Made by a program: the position numbers and the translations under genes
The notes under the pieces: generated by a model
Seen by the model: only the letters and a program-made list of their open reading frames with translations
Database searches by the model: none
What the model was told of the DNA's origin: nothing
Shown here: positions 51,629 through 63,058 of the stretch, in pieces
Layout: the number at the start of each line of letters is the position of its first letter
Position numbering within the stretch: the stretch's first letter is position 1
Source: Chrysomallon squamiferum
Lineage: Eukaryota > Mollusca > Gastropoda > Neomphalida > Peltospiridae
Direction of reading: 5' to 3'
DNA: 64,000 bases
Assembly: GCA_012295275.1 (NCBI GenBank)
Contig: CM022672.1
Coordinates: forward strand, 14,818,125-14,882,124

Positions 51629-53267
51629 AAATGTGTATGTTTTGTCTGTGCGAAAAATATTTCACTGTATTAACTCAGTGGGTACAATATAAACCGATTT
51701 AAGAACTCGTAGGAAATATTTATTTTTCCTCCATAGAAGAACAAATTGATATCTAATGAAACATTCAGGAAATTAGTTTTGACCACAGGTGGTTTATACT
51801 GGGTCAACTTCTTACAGATGGCAGCACTTAAACACAGATTAAAAATAAAATTCAGAACTTGTTAGTGAAACATCTGAAATAAAATTATGATAATGTAGAT
51901 GGTGACATGGACGTTTGGTGCTATACATGAGAACAAAAATAATAATAATTGAGGTCCAATGAAGTAGAAATTACTTATGAAATATTTTTGCTGTTTAACT
52001 TTTAACTCCCTCAAACAATGACTGATGCTTATTTAAAGCATTCTGTTACATTGGAGCAAAATTCTAAATTAATCTTCTGGATCCATTTCATGCTTGGGGT
52101 CCATTTCAGTAATTCAACAAACCCTGTATTAATCCTGGATATTTCTTGAAATGTTCCACTTTAAATTGTTCTAACTGTTTTCATGTGTTCTGTAAATAAC
52201 AATCTGTTGTACATAACTTGATGTATCTTTTGTAATTTAGTGGGATTTTTTAATTTTTTTATTAGGTACTAAATAATTATTGAAATAAATGGCTTGTTTC
52301 AGAGCAGTGTGAAATCCATGATTAGATGTGTACAGAATTCTGTATGTTAGTGCAAGAAATGTTTGTGTGTTACCCATCAGACCACCCTCTCTTCAAGTGT
52401 ACCACCAGAAATGCTGTGTTCATGTGGTCTTTGTGTTGTGTAAATAGTCCATGTACATATATGTGATTTTATAGCTTTTTTAGAGAAAAAAAGAAAAAGA
52501 AAATTGCTAACTACTACGCATTTATTCAATTTGAGAAAAGCAAAAAAAAAAATTACACCTTAAAATTAAGTAAATAAAACCATACAGTGTGCCCAAATAT
52601 TGTAGAAAAAAAAAATATTTTCTGAAAATTATTTTGTTTTTCAGCACAACTGATGCTTTGATCTTTGAATGAAAAATTGTTTTAAGGTTGAATTTGAGTA
52701 TTCAACTATACATTAATTATCCACAAATGTTCTAATTATAATTATGCTGAAGACAATGGAATCTGAATTTACTTGAATAAATTAAGATATATCTATATCA
52801 GTGTAAATTGGTCATTGATCATTTTAACTCTTGTTTCTCTGTATGGAATACGTTTTTTGCTTTAACCATTTTTTCAAGATATTTAATCAGTTTTTGCTTG
52901 GATATTTTAGCTGGTTTCTGTTACAAGTTTTCTAATACTGGTGTGATTTTAGTCTGACATTTAACATTTTATTTGTTCCGTTTTATAATGGGTTGACATG
53001 ATTTTTATTTTTCTGCAGGAAGCATCGTTTTTAAGACCAGTGACCAATCATGTAAACTTTCAGTTTGTTTAGATACGTAGCTGTTTGTAAACTAATCATA
53101 TGGTTTAAATAAATAATTGAATAATGTTCTGTGTGTGTTTTCATTCTATTTATTTTAGTAGTTTGATAAATCTTTCACGTGGCATAAAGAAAAAAAACAA
53201 ATTCAGAAACATCCATTTTGTGAAATATTTTGGGGGACTTCCAACATTTTCATTAAGCAAAACTAGG

Positions 53268-53301
<34 letters not shown>

Positions 53302-53691
53302 CTTATTTTCAAAACATTTCGCAGTCGTCAGTATAAAAAAAATAATACTTAATACTGTGTATGTTTAATACATTTCATCGAATGGAATTAATAAATTTTA
53401 TCAAAGTCGTAAAATTGCCCTGTCCGTTCAAACCAAAGGTTTACGTTAAAAATGATATTTGACATTTTTACTGTTTACATGTGACCTATATAACAACAGT
53501 AATGTCACAAAAGCGATGGAAATTAGAGCATTTTTTTATTATTAGTTTACTTTATTTTTATTATTATTAATTTATTTTTATTATTATTATTATTTTTTTA
53601 TTTTTTATTTTTTCTAAACTTTGTGTGATGAAAATGATAATAAACAAAACAAAATCGCCCTAACCTTTTTATTTTGGGAGTGCTCTCTTTC

Positions 53692-53735
53692 TCTCTCTCT
53701 CTCTCTCTCTCACTCACACACACACACACACACAT
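53692..53735 (+). repeat. (TC)n(AC)n compound microsatellite
   Basis: A short TC run followed by an AC run. Confidence 0.9.
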
Positions 53736-54345
53736 TTAAAAATCATTCGTTTATTAGATCTATTTTCTGTTTCACGAATCAACGACATTTTAACACAAAT
53801 ACACTGTTCCTTATAAAAAATAAAAATTAAAAAATCTTATTTAATGTCGTTTATTTTCAAGGATATCTAACACGCTTCTCACATTGTTACAACTGTAGGT
53901 CACACAAACATGGCGGACACACCCGGCTAAGAGAACCAGGTGTGATAGTTCTTTCTGATGTCTCGAGAACAACACGTCAAAACTGGATAGTTTTTGTGGC
54001 AAAATAAAATAAACAATGATGCCATTAGAGAAAAATGGAATCGCCCAAATATTTTGTAATTATATTCTCTTATGCTTCATTATTAGCTAAAACTGGTCGT
54101 CGATGATAAAAGCGTACATTTTTAAGACTAATATCATTATATTAATTTTTGTTTAATTGTTTTAATGAATTTATAACAGAAAACGATGCGTTCCAGCGTG
54201 CAATTCATAAAGCAAATTCGTTTATGTATCAAATGTTTTATTTGCATTTTTTTTTTTTTTTTGTTGTTGTATATAAAGGTATAATAATAATAATGATGAT
54301 AATAATAATAATACAAATAAAGTTAGCAAAAAGTAAAAAGTTTTT

Positions 54346-54351
54346 TTTATT
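54346..54351 (-). terminator. Candidate poly(A) signal for the SOX30-like gene
   Basis: On the minus strand AATAAA lies 19-25 nt after the stop codon at 54371, which would give a very short 3' untranslated region. Cleavage is not visible from sequence. Confidence 0.45.
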
Positions 54352-54370
54352 CAGTATAAAAACAATCCTA

Positions 54371-57300
54371 TTATGTTGCTTTCTCTTGTGTGGTTACGAT
54401 GATCCCGTCACCAGATACACACGGCGGCTGCAATTCTGTATCGGCTTTTTCCGCAAGGCCGTCGAAACCTTTACTCCGGTACTTGTCCTCTGATTTTTCC
54501 GAACTGTCTTTTTCCAGGAGATTCTTCAGAAAACGCATCGAGTAGTGGCGTGCGTTCATCAGCCTGTGCCTTTTCAGATATTTACGCGGTGGGTATTTTT
54601 TCTCGTTTACGCAGGCGCGAGGATACGTTCGTTTCTCTTCGGTGCAAACCGTTTTCGACGACTTGAGGCCGGCCTCCTCCGGGACTTTGTCTTTGCAGGC
54701 CGCTTCGGCCGCGAGTTTTCTGTCCTTGTTTCGTTTACACGAGTGGAGACCGTCGCCATGCTGCGTGGCCCCAGGGACCGAGCTGACGTCGTCCGCTGTG
54801 GACGAGCCTTCGTTTTCAATTTTGCTCAAGCGCTTGAACTCCACTTCCACGGTCTCCAGCTTGTTCTTTATGGAAGGAAATAACCTGTCAGAGAGGTTCT
54901 TCGCCGATCGTGGCAGCCCTGGCTCTCCGTTTGTCTTCAAGAAAGGGCTGGAACGTTTCAGCGTGTTATTTGTTCTCAGGGAGTGAACGTTCTCTTGATT
55001 ATTCTGCGCTGAAGATTTGCCGTTGTTTTTCGATTTAACGCTGCTCCGGTTAGCTGGACACAGTGGTTGAACAAGTATATTTTTCTTAGCGTTGACTTTT
55101 CGCAGTTTCGAACCCACCATGCTAGATTTAATTTTTTCGTTCAAAAGGCATGTAACGGACTCGTGTTTCGTATCGCTGGTTTTGTGAAATGCAGTCGCTC
55201 GTTCAGAGCTCTCGGTGTCCTGTTTTTCCTCTTTCTCGACGCAAGACGCATTCGGAACCTTCGCTTTATCGTCGCACGTATCTTTTCTGTTGTCGTCAGA
55301 AAAATGAGGGAAGCTGACAGTAGAGGTCACGTTTTGAAACGAAGAAGAAATGACATGATGCTGGAAACTGGCAGGAGAAGACAGCGCCATGGTTGCCAAA
55401 CTCACACAAACCGGATTCATGATAGAGTAAGCAGGATTTGCCTCGCAAGGAACGCGAGTCACAGACTTGTGTACTGTTTCCAGTTTTTGCATTAACCTGT
55501 CTTCGTTCTTGAGGCCAGTGATATTAGCTTGTCCGTTGCCAAACGATACGTCCATCTTATTTGTTTCTTTTTTCTCGTGGTGCGCCTGTTGAAAACCACT
55601 TTTGTTCTCCTCACTGTTTAACATCTCACGACTGGTAGCCTGCGGCAGTCGGTAAACAAAATGCGTGGAGATACTCGGTAAAGACCCCAAGTTCAGAGTT
55701 CCGTGACACTGCATGGAAGAGCCAGACGCTGTGTCCTCTGGCCGATCTTTTATTTCCCGATGAGTACATTTGTCCGTGTCCTGTCCGCAGCAGCAGTTCT
55801 GATTGTGCGATGGACATTTCTGGTCCGGAGAACGAAACAGTGATGTCGTAAGGCTTGCCGTTTGGTCACGGCTTGATAACGTTTCTGTGCCGTGACGAAA
55901 ACAACAGAGGTTACCAGACTGCTGGGTTACTTCAGGAATGAAGAATGTCTGCGGCAAGTCACTCCTCAGTCGAGCCAGTGTATGGCCCACGGAGACGAAT
56001 GGAATATCAGAATGACAAGGCGTGATTTCCACGATCGAGATGTCATCACAAGATGGCCGTCGAAACACGCCGAGGGGATCGCTGTACATGTTCTCTGACT
56101 TTGAAATGTCTAGATAAGATGTCCATCTGTGGGATATAAAATTTGAAGTATTTAGACGATACATTTTCAGACAGCGGAATTGCAGTGATCAATTAAATAA
56201 AACATAATTCGCTAAAATAAGCTGAAGGTTTCAGGGGAAGTCCCACACACCGTGTTAAGAGATTTCTGACTGAGATGAGAAGAACTAACAACCGTTTTGT
56301 ACTGCTGTAGTTATCATTAAGTTGCACCCCGTACCAAAAAACCGCCAGAGATGATTACAATAAAAGTTTGGCTAATTACGATTACCGTAAAGACGCGCGA
56401 GAACTACAAATCCAGTGTAATCTGTTCCGACTGTTTTAATACGTAATCGTTATTACTTTAATGGATGCACACAAATCCTGAGCGAACATTTGGTTTCATT
56501 TACCCGTCGTGTTGAAAGAAACCAGGCGTTGTTACAGAAAGGAGATGTAAAATGTGATGTAATACAAACCCTTTAACATCGAGGTAAAAGTTGGTGGCCA
56601 CTTCTTCCGGATAGGACAGATCGGAGTCAGGACGCTGTATTTTACCTTTCCGTATCTGTTCTCGCAAGTCTGTGCCAGTGGTTAAACAAAAAAAAAAAAC
56701 ACACCACGAAAAAGAACAAATCAAAACCATGCACAAAAGAACACAATAACTACAACAGAGTACAGAAATATCATATTATAATGACAGAATCTAGACCTAT
56801 TTTATGTTTTTAAAATTATTATTATAATTATTGTTATTATTATTACTATTATTGTTGTTGTTGTTGTGGTTGTTGTTGTTGCTGCTGCTATTGTTAAATT
56901 ACTCAAATACTACTACTATTACTACTACTACTACTACTACGACTAATGATAATAATAATAATGCTTATATGTGTGTGACTGCATGCGTGCCAGAACTGAA
57001 GTAATAAGGGTTAAATATTTTTGTTTAAAAAAAGAAGAGATAAAGAGAGAAAAGAAAAGACATATATTTATTGCAAAAGTTTAAAGTCCTTATGACCTTT
57101 GAAAAGGATGTCATCGCTTGGAACATCGTGTGGGGACAAGCTACGCGCCCGCCAGTCAGAATTCTTGTTACAAACTTCAACTATGACGTCTTCTTCTTCA
57201 TCTGAAAAACTCGTTTTCGTCGATGAACTGGGGCCGACATTTTCCTTCTCTGACCTTAACCGAGCAAAAATGACAACATTACCAACACATTAAAAGGTAA

Positions 57301-57372
57301 CTCATAACGCGTCGATGGAAATCAGAAAACGTGTTTTGAGGGTGGTCTTTGTTGCTGACGATTTTCTAATAT

Positions 57373-57455
<83 letters not shown>

Positions 57456-58438
57456 ACTGTCATTGAATGATCTTTCAAATGCACAATCTTATTGACAGGA
57501 AAATGCATATGACATGTTTTGAGAAGTTAATTTTGGCTGACACTGGAACAGAAAGTCTTACAGTGCACTAACTACGATTTCACTGAAGTCGTCTGACAAA
57601 ACTCTAATAATTACATCATAATTACAACAGTATTGGTTTTCTGGCACGAGTATTTAACGGCATCACTGTATGAAGAAAATAAATTTAAACAAAAGTGATA
57701 AGAAAAATTACTTTGATAACATTATTATATTTATATTGGCGCCTTAGCAAAAGGAGTTGTGCCTGAACGTACTGTTCAAATTGTGAAATTTAGAGTTTTA
57801 AGAGATTTTCAGCTGCGATGAAGCACTGTACCTGCTACTCTCAGGCTTGATTCCTCTATTTGAGTCTGTTTGATAAACATCATCATCATTAGCGCTAGCT
57901 GTGGTCAGTTCTTTAATAGAGAACGGCATTGATATCCCGTCACTTGTTGCATTCATCGGTGATTTTTTCGTGACAAACATTTTTCCTTCGCGTTTGTTCA
58001 GCGTTGCCGCCGACTTGCAACGATTCTGCGCAGACCGCTTCTTCCGTTCGGAGGTTGAATTTTTGGGACAGCAGCTGGTTCTGCGATCTTTCTTCGAATT
58101 AAAAGGATTTTCCGAATCGCCATTAATTTGCTTTTTGGTCTTCTTTTTTGTAACAATTACTTCAGTCGCTGAGTCCTCTGAGAGTTTTCTCTCTTTTACA
58201 AAAAAGAAAGCAAAGCAAAGAAATGAATAAATAGGTGATCTGATCATCCTCGTTAATCAACGCACATATACATACAGATACAATCATATTAATTCGACAT
58301 GGAATGCATTTATTTAATATACTGTCTCTAACGTTTTAGCTAGAAACATTTCGAAAGTGTCTGTTCTTTTGAGCTTTAAAGATATCATTTTATCTTCTTT
58401 TTAAAATTTGTTCTGTTTTTTTTTGTTTTTTTTTAATG

Positions 58439-58470
<32 letters not shown>

Positions 58471-59301
58471 TAGCTTCTTTTACTCAAACTATACTATTAT
58501 TACTGTTATTCGTAATTCATTGACTTCACTGATCTGGACATAGACCTGAAATGAGACCTCCAAAACGTATTCTAACTCTCACTGTTATAGTGTCACCTTT
58601 TAACGTGTTAATCTCCACTTTGCACTTTGCACACGGCGCCTGCCCGTGAGAGCATCTCGACAACGCCGGTTCGTAACGGACTCCCTTGAAACCAGACGAC
58701 TTCAGCCGTGGCGTTAAACCTCGGTGAGCTACCACGGCGTCGCTCTTCTGCGCAGACTCGGGCTGTGTCGTCGCACTGGGCAGGCCCAGCTTAGGAAACC
58801 CGTACATCGACTCGGACGAGGAGCTGGTGCACGTCGTTGTTGATGCTGTCGATTCGACACTGGTGCTGGTGCCAGTGTTGGCGGCCGCCGAAGCTATTCT
58901 CGCCAACGCGGCTGCAGACGACCCGCCTCCGTATCTCTCCCACAGCAGTCTGTGCGTGGCAATTTCGTCCTGACGCTTCTTCGATGGATTAGGGCGAAAA
59001 GTCCAACCTAAACGATTACACCAGAACACAGTGTATTATTATTACACTAGTACGATATTCAGCTTAGTATTCGTAACAGTCCTTTATATTTAGTTATATT
59101 CTGCATGTCTGAGAAAGAAATAAAATCCATTATTTACATATATGAAAGAACAATCTTAATTTTTCTGCTGCTTAAATAACTTACTATGTCACAGTTATGT
59201 TTAAATATAAATGTATGTACGTATGTATGCACATATGCATTTATACTGTATTTATGTTTGTATACATCTGTGTATGTATATGTATGTATCTATTTATCTA
59301 C

Positions 59302-59337
<36 letters not shown>

Positions 59338-60003
59338 ATTATATTTATTTATTTACACACATACATACATACGTATATATATAAACATCTGTGTTACAGT
59401 TGTATGTCTATTTGTACGTATGTGCGTGTTTTAACGACTATCAGCATAAATTGTGTATGAATCGTTATTAAATGTAAAATTTATGATACGATGGTAGTGG
59501 TACGAGAGAGTAAAGGTAGCGATGTGTTAGGCTCTACGACGCCCTAAGATGCACCCGGTAAAACGCTTTACGTCGAAACCTGGAAACTCTGTCTTGTGTC
59601 TCGTTTTAATGAGCTCAGCTTCTTCGTAGTAAGGCTCCTTCTCACACTGACTGAGACTGTTCCACACGGTGCCCAGCCTAACGCTGATCTCAGCATTCGT
59701 TGCCTCGGGTTTTTCCAGTGCTAATTTGCGGCGATATGTCCTCGCCCACACCATGAAAGCGTTCATGGGTCGCTTGATCTTGCCGCTCTTGTTTATATAG
59801 CTCGCACCCGGGGTGCGATACACTTGGACAGTTCCTGAAATAGTTTACGTGAAAACGAGTGGATAATTTGTGAAATTGAGTTACTGAGCTATTTAATAAG
59901 GAACTACTGTGAAAAAAATGTATTTCAGAGAATGTCTCTGTGTGTGTGATGTGTGTTCGGGGGTGTGTGTTTGTGTGTGTGTGTGTGTTGTGTGTGTGTG
60001 TGT

Positions 60004-60076
<73 letters not shown>

Positions 60077-60873
60077 CAACCTTGTAATAAGCCCAGCATA
60101 GTGACATAATATTTTATAAATACTTTACTTTAATTATTGGAACGGGAATTAATTTAACAGGCAATGTAAAAATTTTAACAACTGAAATAACGTTAATTAT
60201 TATAATATACAATCGTGTTTATACCTGGAACAACATTTGGTGCCCTTTTATGAATTATTCTGTTAATTTTAACGTCCTGAATGTGGTTATCTGCAATGCT
60301 TCCCGAAGGCAAAACAGTTTCTTTCTCCGATGCTGACGTCATCACAGACGTAATGCGTTCGGTCCCTGTCAACGTTGTGGTTGACGAAGGTCGCGGGTGT
60401 TGTATGTCAAGTTGCCTGAGACTCGCTGGACTTAGATACAAAATTTGCGGCACTGTCTGCGTAGCTGAGGGAATAGTCTTGTTGTCTTGGGAACAGGACA
60501 TGGCTGAAACAATTTGTGGGTTTCCGGGTGTGAAATACACATATCTGAGCGCGATGTGGTTGGCCTGGCTCGATTCCGCACCGGGTACAGCTGGTTCTGG
60601 TTTCGGCGTCATTACGTTGAATGGCATGGGTTTGCTGTCCATTTGTTTCATCACTTTCGTTAATTCCATGGACGCTTTCGCGGTTTCTGCCTCGTGGTTT
60701 TCCGTACCCCGCGTTCTGTCCATGATGTTACAGATTTTGACATTCGTCGACTGAACATACTCGTTTTTATCGGCTGGGACAAACTTGTTAGTCTGAATGT
60801 GTTCAGCTAGGCTAACTGATACGCTGGGAACTACGAATACTGGTGAAGATTCGCGACTAGTATTCTCCATCAT
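54371..60873 (-). CDS. SOX30: SOX30-like (SoxH) HMG-box transcription factor (7 exons, 1229 aa)
   Basis: Exons (5' to 3'): 60225-60873, 59580-59834, 58597-59007, 57832-58192, 57097-57254, 56570-56669, 54371-56126. All junctions keep frame (3690 nt). The HMG box (about 235-302) carries the SOX signature [11 protein letters not shown]. The [15 protein letters not shown] and [14 protein letters not shown] segments are characteristic of SOX30 rather than other SOX groups. The EFPG/W junction is created by splicing exon 2 to exon 3. Flanking regions are low-homology: a Ser/Thr-rich N-terminus, a Ser/Ala-rich stretch in exon 3, a Lys-rich nuclear-localisation-like stretch in exon 4 (KKKTKK) and a 585-residue last exon of unknown function. 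SOX30 binds the minor groove of DNA and drives late spermatogenesis in mammals. At 1229 aa this protein is much longer than mammalian SOX30 (about 750 aa). Confidence 0.92.
56820..56970. repeat. Mixed trinucleotide tract in a SOX30 intron
   Basis: Interrupted ATT, GTT, ACT and AAT triplet runs in the intron between exons 5 and 6. Confidence 0.85.
57376..57452 (+). repeat. (GA)n microsatellite in a SOX30 intron
   Basis: About 38 GA dinucleotides in the intron between exons 4 and 5. It reads as CT in the SOX30 transcript. Confidence 0.96.
58439..58462. repeat. (TA)n microsatellite in a SOX30 intron
   Basis: About 12 TA dinucleotides between exons 3 and 4. Confidence 0.9.
59200..59400 (+). repeat. 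(TATG)n/(TCTA)n microsatellites in a SOX30 intron
   Basis: TATG-rich sequence followed by about 10 TCTA units (59297-59338) and CATA units, between SOX30 exons 2 and 3. Confidence 0.9.
59940..60074 (+). repeat. (TG)n(GA)n compound microsatellite in SOX30 intron 1
   Basis: An interrupted TG run (about 59940-60005) followed by about 34 GA dinucleotides (60007-60074). Confidence 0.95.
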
Positions 60874-60986
60874 CCCAAACTAAACGTTTCCTAATATCTC
60901 GGTCCCCCACTATTTTCATCGTAGCTATTAACGTCAGTAACATTTTCCTCTGGCCGTTACGTGACTTATTACTTTCCCTACGTCAA

Positions 60987-60994
60987 TGACGTCA
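60987..60994. promoter_or_regulatory. CRE motif upstream of SOX30
   Basis: The palindrome TGACGTCA lies 114 bases upstream of the SOX30 start codon, next to further CGTCA half-sites (60981-60985). CREB/ATF/CREM factors bind such sites, and CREM drives many testis genes. Use here is inference. Confidence 0.45.
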
Positions 60995-61242
60995 TCATGT
61001 TTTATACCTTTGAGATGTTAGCCGATAATCTACCTGTTCTTTACATGGATCAATTATCAATAAATTTGTTACTGATAAATATACATCCTTTGTTTGTTTA
61101 ATAAATGATTGATTTCTGAAATAACAAGTCTTAGTTTAATATAATTTCCTTTTTCTTTTTTAAAATATTTGCACTTGAATTAATGAATTTTTTTCCATCT
61201 GTCTTTCTTATTCATCATCGTTTTCATTATGATCATCATCGT

Positions 61243-61243
61243 C

Positions 61244-61291
<48 letters not shown>
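61243..61291 (+). repeat. (ATT)n microsatellite
   Basis: About 16 ATT triplets. Confidence 0.95.
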
Positions 61292-61293
<2 letters not shown>

Positions 61294-62028
61294 TCTCTTA
61301 GTAATGGATATAAATTTAAATACTTTAAATGTATTTCAGCGATATTCTTTTATTTTTCCAGAATATTCTCATCGAGTTTAAAATGACGTAAACACCGCGC
61401 ATAAATAAAAATTGACAGTATATACCACACGAAAATTTATTTATTTACTTATTTATTTTTGCTGTCTTGTTTTTCAAAATATTATCGCTTCTTTGAAACA
61501 GTTACCATTTAGCAAACTATGTACAACCCTGTTTAAAATGTGCCAAACTGCAACTACTCCTAATTTCGCTGAAATAAATCTTAAAGTCGAATACTAAACG
61601 AAGATTTCAAGACTGATTTCTAGCAAGTTACGTGATTGTCAGTGTGTCAGACATGCTTAACAACCTATTTCTCTAATTAATACTAATATTTATTAATTTT
61701 ATTATGCCAATTTCATTCAAAATAGAACCACTGTTTACTTGTTCAGTTCAGATAGACTAATAGACTAATTTAAAAATATTTGTCAGCTAATAAATAATAA
61801 ATTCTTCAGTTATACTTTCATAATTTTAAGCCATCATTTAAAATTCATGCCGTCAATGAAAATGGAAATGAGAAAGATTTTTGAAATATATATATATATA
61901 TATATCATTATTATTATTCTGATACTTCAGACCTTTTCTTCCGCAATTCCATAAAACCCTTAATCTTTAATAGGGTCAGGATCAAGTACAAAAGATATTT
62001 CGAATGTTATTTTCTAATACGAGAGAAA

Positions 62029-62078
62029 GAAAAAAAAAAAAAAAAAAATTAAATCAGTAGAGCTGCTATTATTATTAC

Positions 62079-62121
<43 letters not shown>
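62029..62121 (+). repeat. Poly-A run and (ATT)n microsatellite
   Basis: About 20 A residues (62029-62048) followed by about 17 ATT triplets (62069-62121). Confidence 0.93.
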
Positions 62122-62122
<1 letters not shown>

Positions 62123-62629
62123 GGTTGTGTTACAATTCTCAAAAGTACTCGCTTTTATCGAATTTGACCTCATAATTATGTATTTTTACATTTTATGACC
62201 TCACTGAACAAGAAAGAAAAAAATGCTTGAAATTTAATATAATTAATATTGTGAAACAGGCTTTTCATTTATATGATTAATTTTATAATATTTTTAAATT
62301 TGTAAATACCTTATTGATAATAAGTATTTTGCATAAAAATAAACAATGTCTGTTTAAATTTTGAATCTGACGTTGAAAATAAAAGCAGGTTTCGGGTCGA
62401 TGGCCTATGTTCGAGAAAATAGTGCGATTTGTGGTGTTACGGTTCCTAAAACATTAATTCGATGAATGAAACGATACGTGTTAAATAAAAAAATGGTGAA
62501 ATTTCTTACTACGAATTTGAAAAATAATAATAAATTTTAAATTTTTGATCGCATTATCAGTAAACTGAAGGTTAAATTCAAATCTGTTCAATAACAATCC
62601 GCCACGATGCAGTTTAAGAATACTAAATC

Positions 62630-62676
62630 TGACGTCATCAATAATTATAATCGCGTGCATTATTGTTTTGACGTCA
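62630..62676. promoter_or_regulatory. Pair of CRE motifs upstream of the 62803 exon
   Basis: Two full TGACGTCA palindromes (62630-62637 and 62669-62676) lie 39 bases apart. They are about 125-175 bases before the ATG at 62803, in otherwise AT-rich sequence. Confidence 0.5.
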
Positions 62677-62802
62677 CGTAACGACCAAGAACTGTCAGGC
62701 GCCATTGTTTTAGAATTTTGTAAATTCTTTCAAAATTTTCAATAAATATCTATTCAAGTCGATGTCCAAGCGATACTTTTGTTGTTAGCAGACCCACTGA
62801 AG

Positions 62803-63058
62803 ATGAGAAAACGTCGATGTGTTGAAAAACCTGCAGGCACGAGACGAACAAGGTCAACTGCGTGCAGAAGTGACTCTATCGAGGCTGAGAGCAAAGGGGA
62901 CGCCGAGTCTCGCGTCCTGTCTGTTGAAAATGGCGAGGTTACCAATGAAACGCCCGCCGTTATACCATCAAAAGACGAAGAAATGGAAAATGAACGCAGA
63001 GATCTCGAAGAGCTCATGAGGGTTTTAGAAATGGTGCGGAAGACAGAAATAAGCCAAG
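62803..63058 (+). CDS. Probable first coding exon of an unrecognised gene (partial)
   Basis: From the ATG at 62803 an 85-codon frame has normal composition: a basic N-terminus (MRKRRCVEKPAGTRRTRS), a polar middle and an acidic, probably helical end (EEMENERRDLEELMRVLEMV). It reaches a consensus-like donor, AAGCCAAG|gtgaca, at 63058 with one base left over. Reading on gives only 12 more codons into AT-rich sequence before a stop at 63096, which supports a splice. Any following exon would lie beyond about 63100, probably past the window end. The basic stretch suggests a nuclear protein. I recognise no domain. Confidence 0.55.

Larger units (their letters stand above)
45980..54370. other. Convergent intergenic region (UNG to SOX30), repeat-dominated
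   Basis: Both flanking genes end here, so the 3' untranslated regions lie at the two ends. From about 46600 to 49810 the sequence is a minisatellite and its degenerate TCATT-rich extension. Further right are a 55-bp duplication (50113-50222), an ATT run and ordinary AT-rich sequence. The long open frames (for example 48036-48659) translate only the T-rich repeat. No gene seen. Confidence 0.65.
60874..62802. other. Divergent intergenic region between SOX30 and the gene at 62803
   Basis: About 1.9 kb between two start codons facing away from each other. It contains AT-rich sequence, two ATT runs (61243-61291, 62069-62121), a TA run (61887-61905), a poly-A run (62029-62048) and three full CRE motifs listed separately. 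No further gene seen. Confidence 0.6.

Noticed and set aside
53905-53930. ATGGCGG start-like/YY1-like motif
   Set aside because: The frame from this ATG stops after five codons and no donor site follows, so it supports no gene.
54545-55495. Several plus-strand frames of 112-142 codons
   Set aside because: They are antisense shadows of the large last exon of the SOX30-like gene, whose reading frame is supported by phase-consistent splicing.
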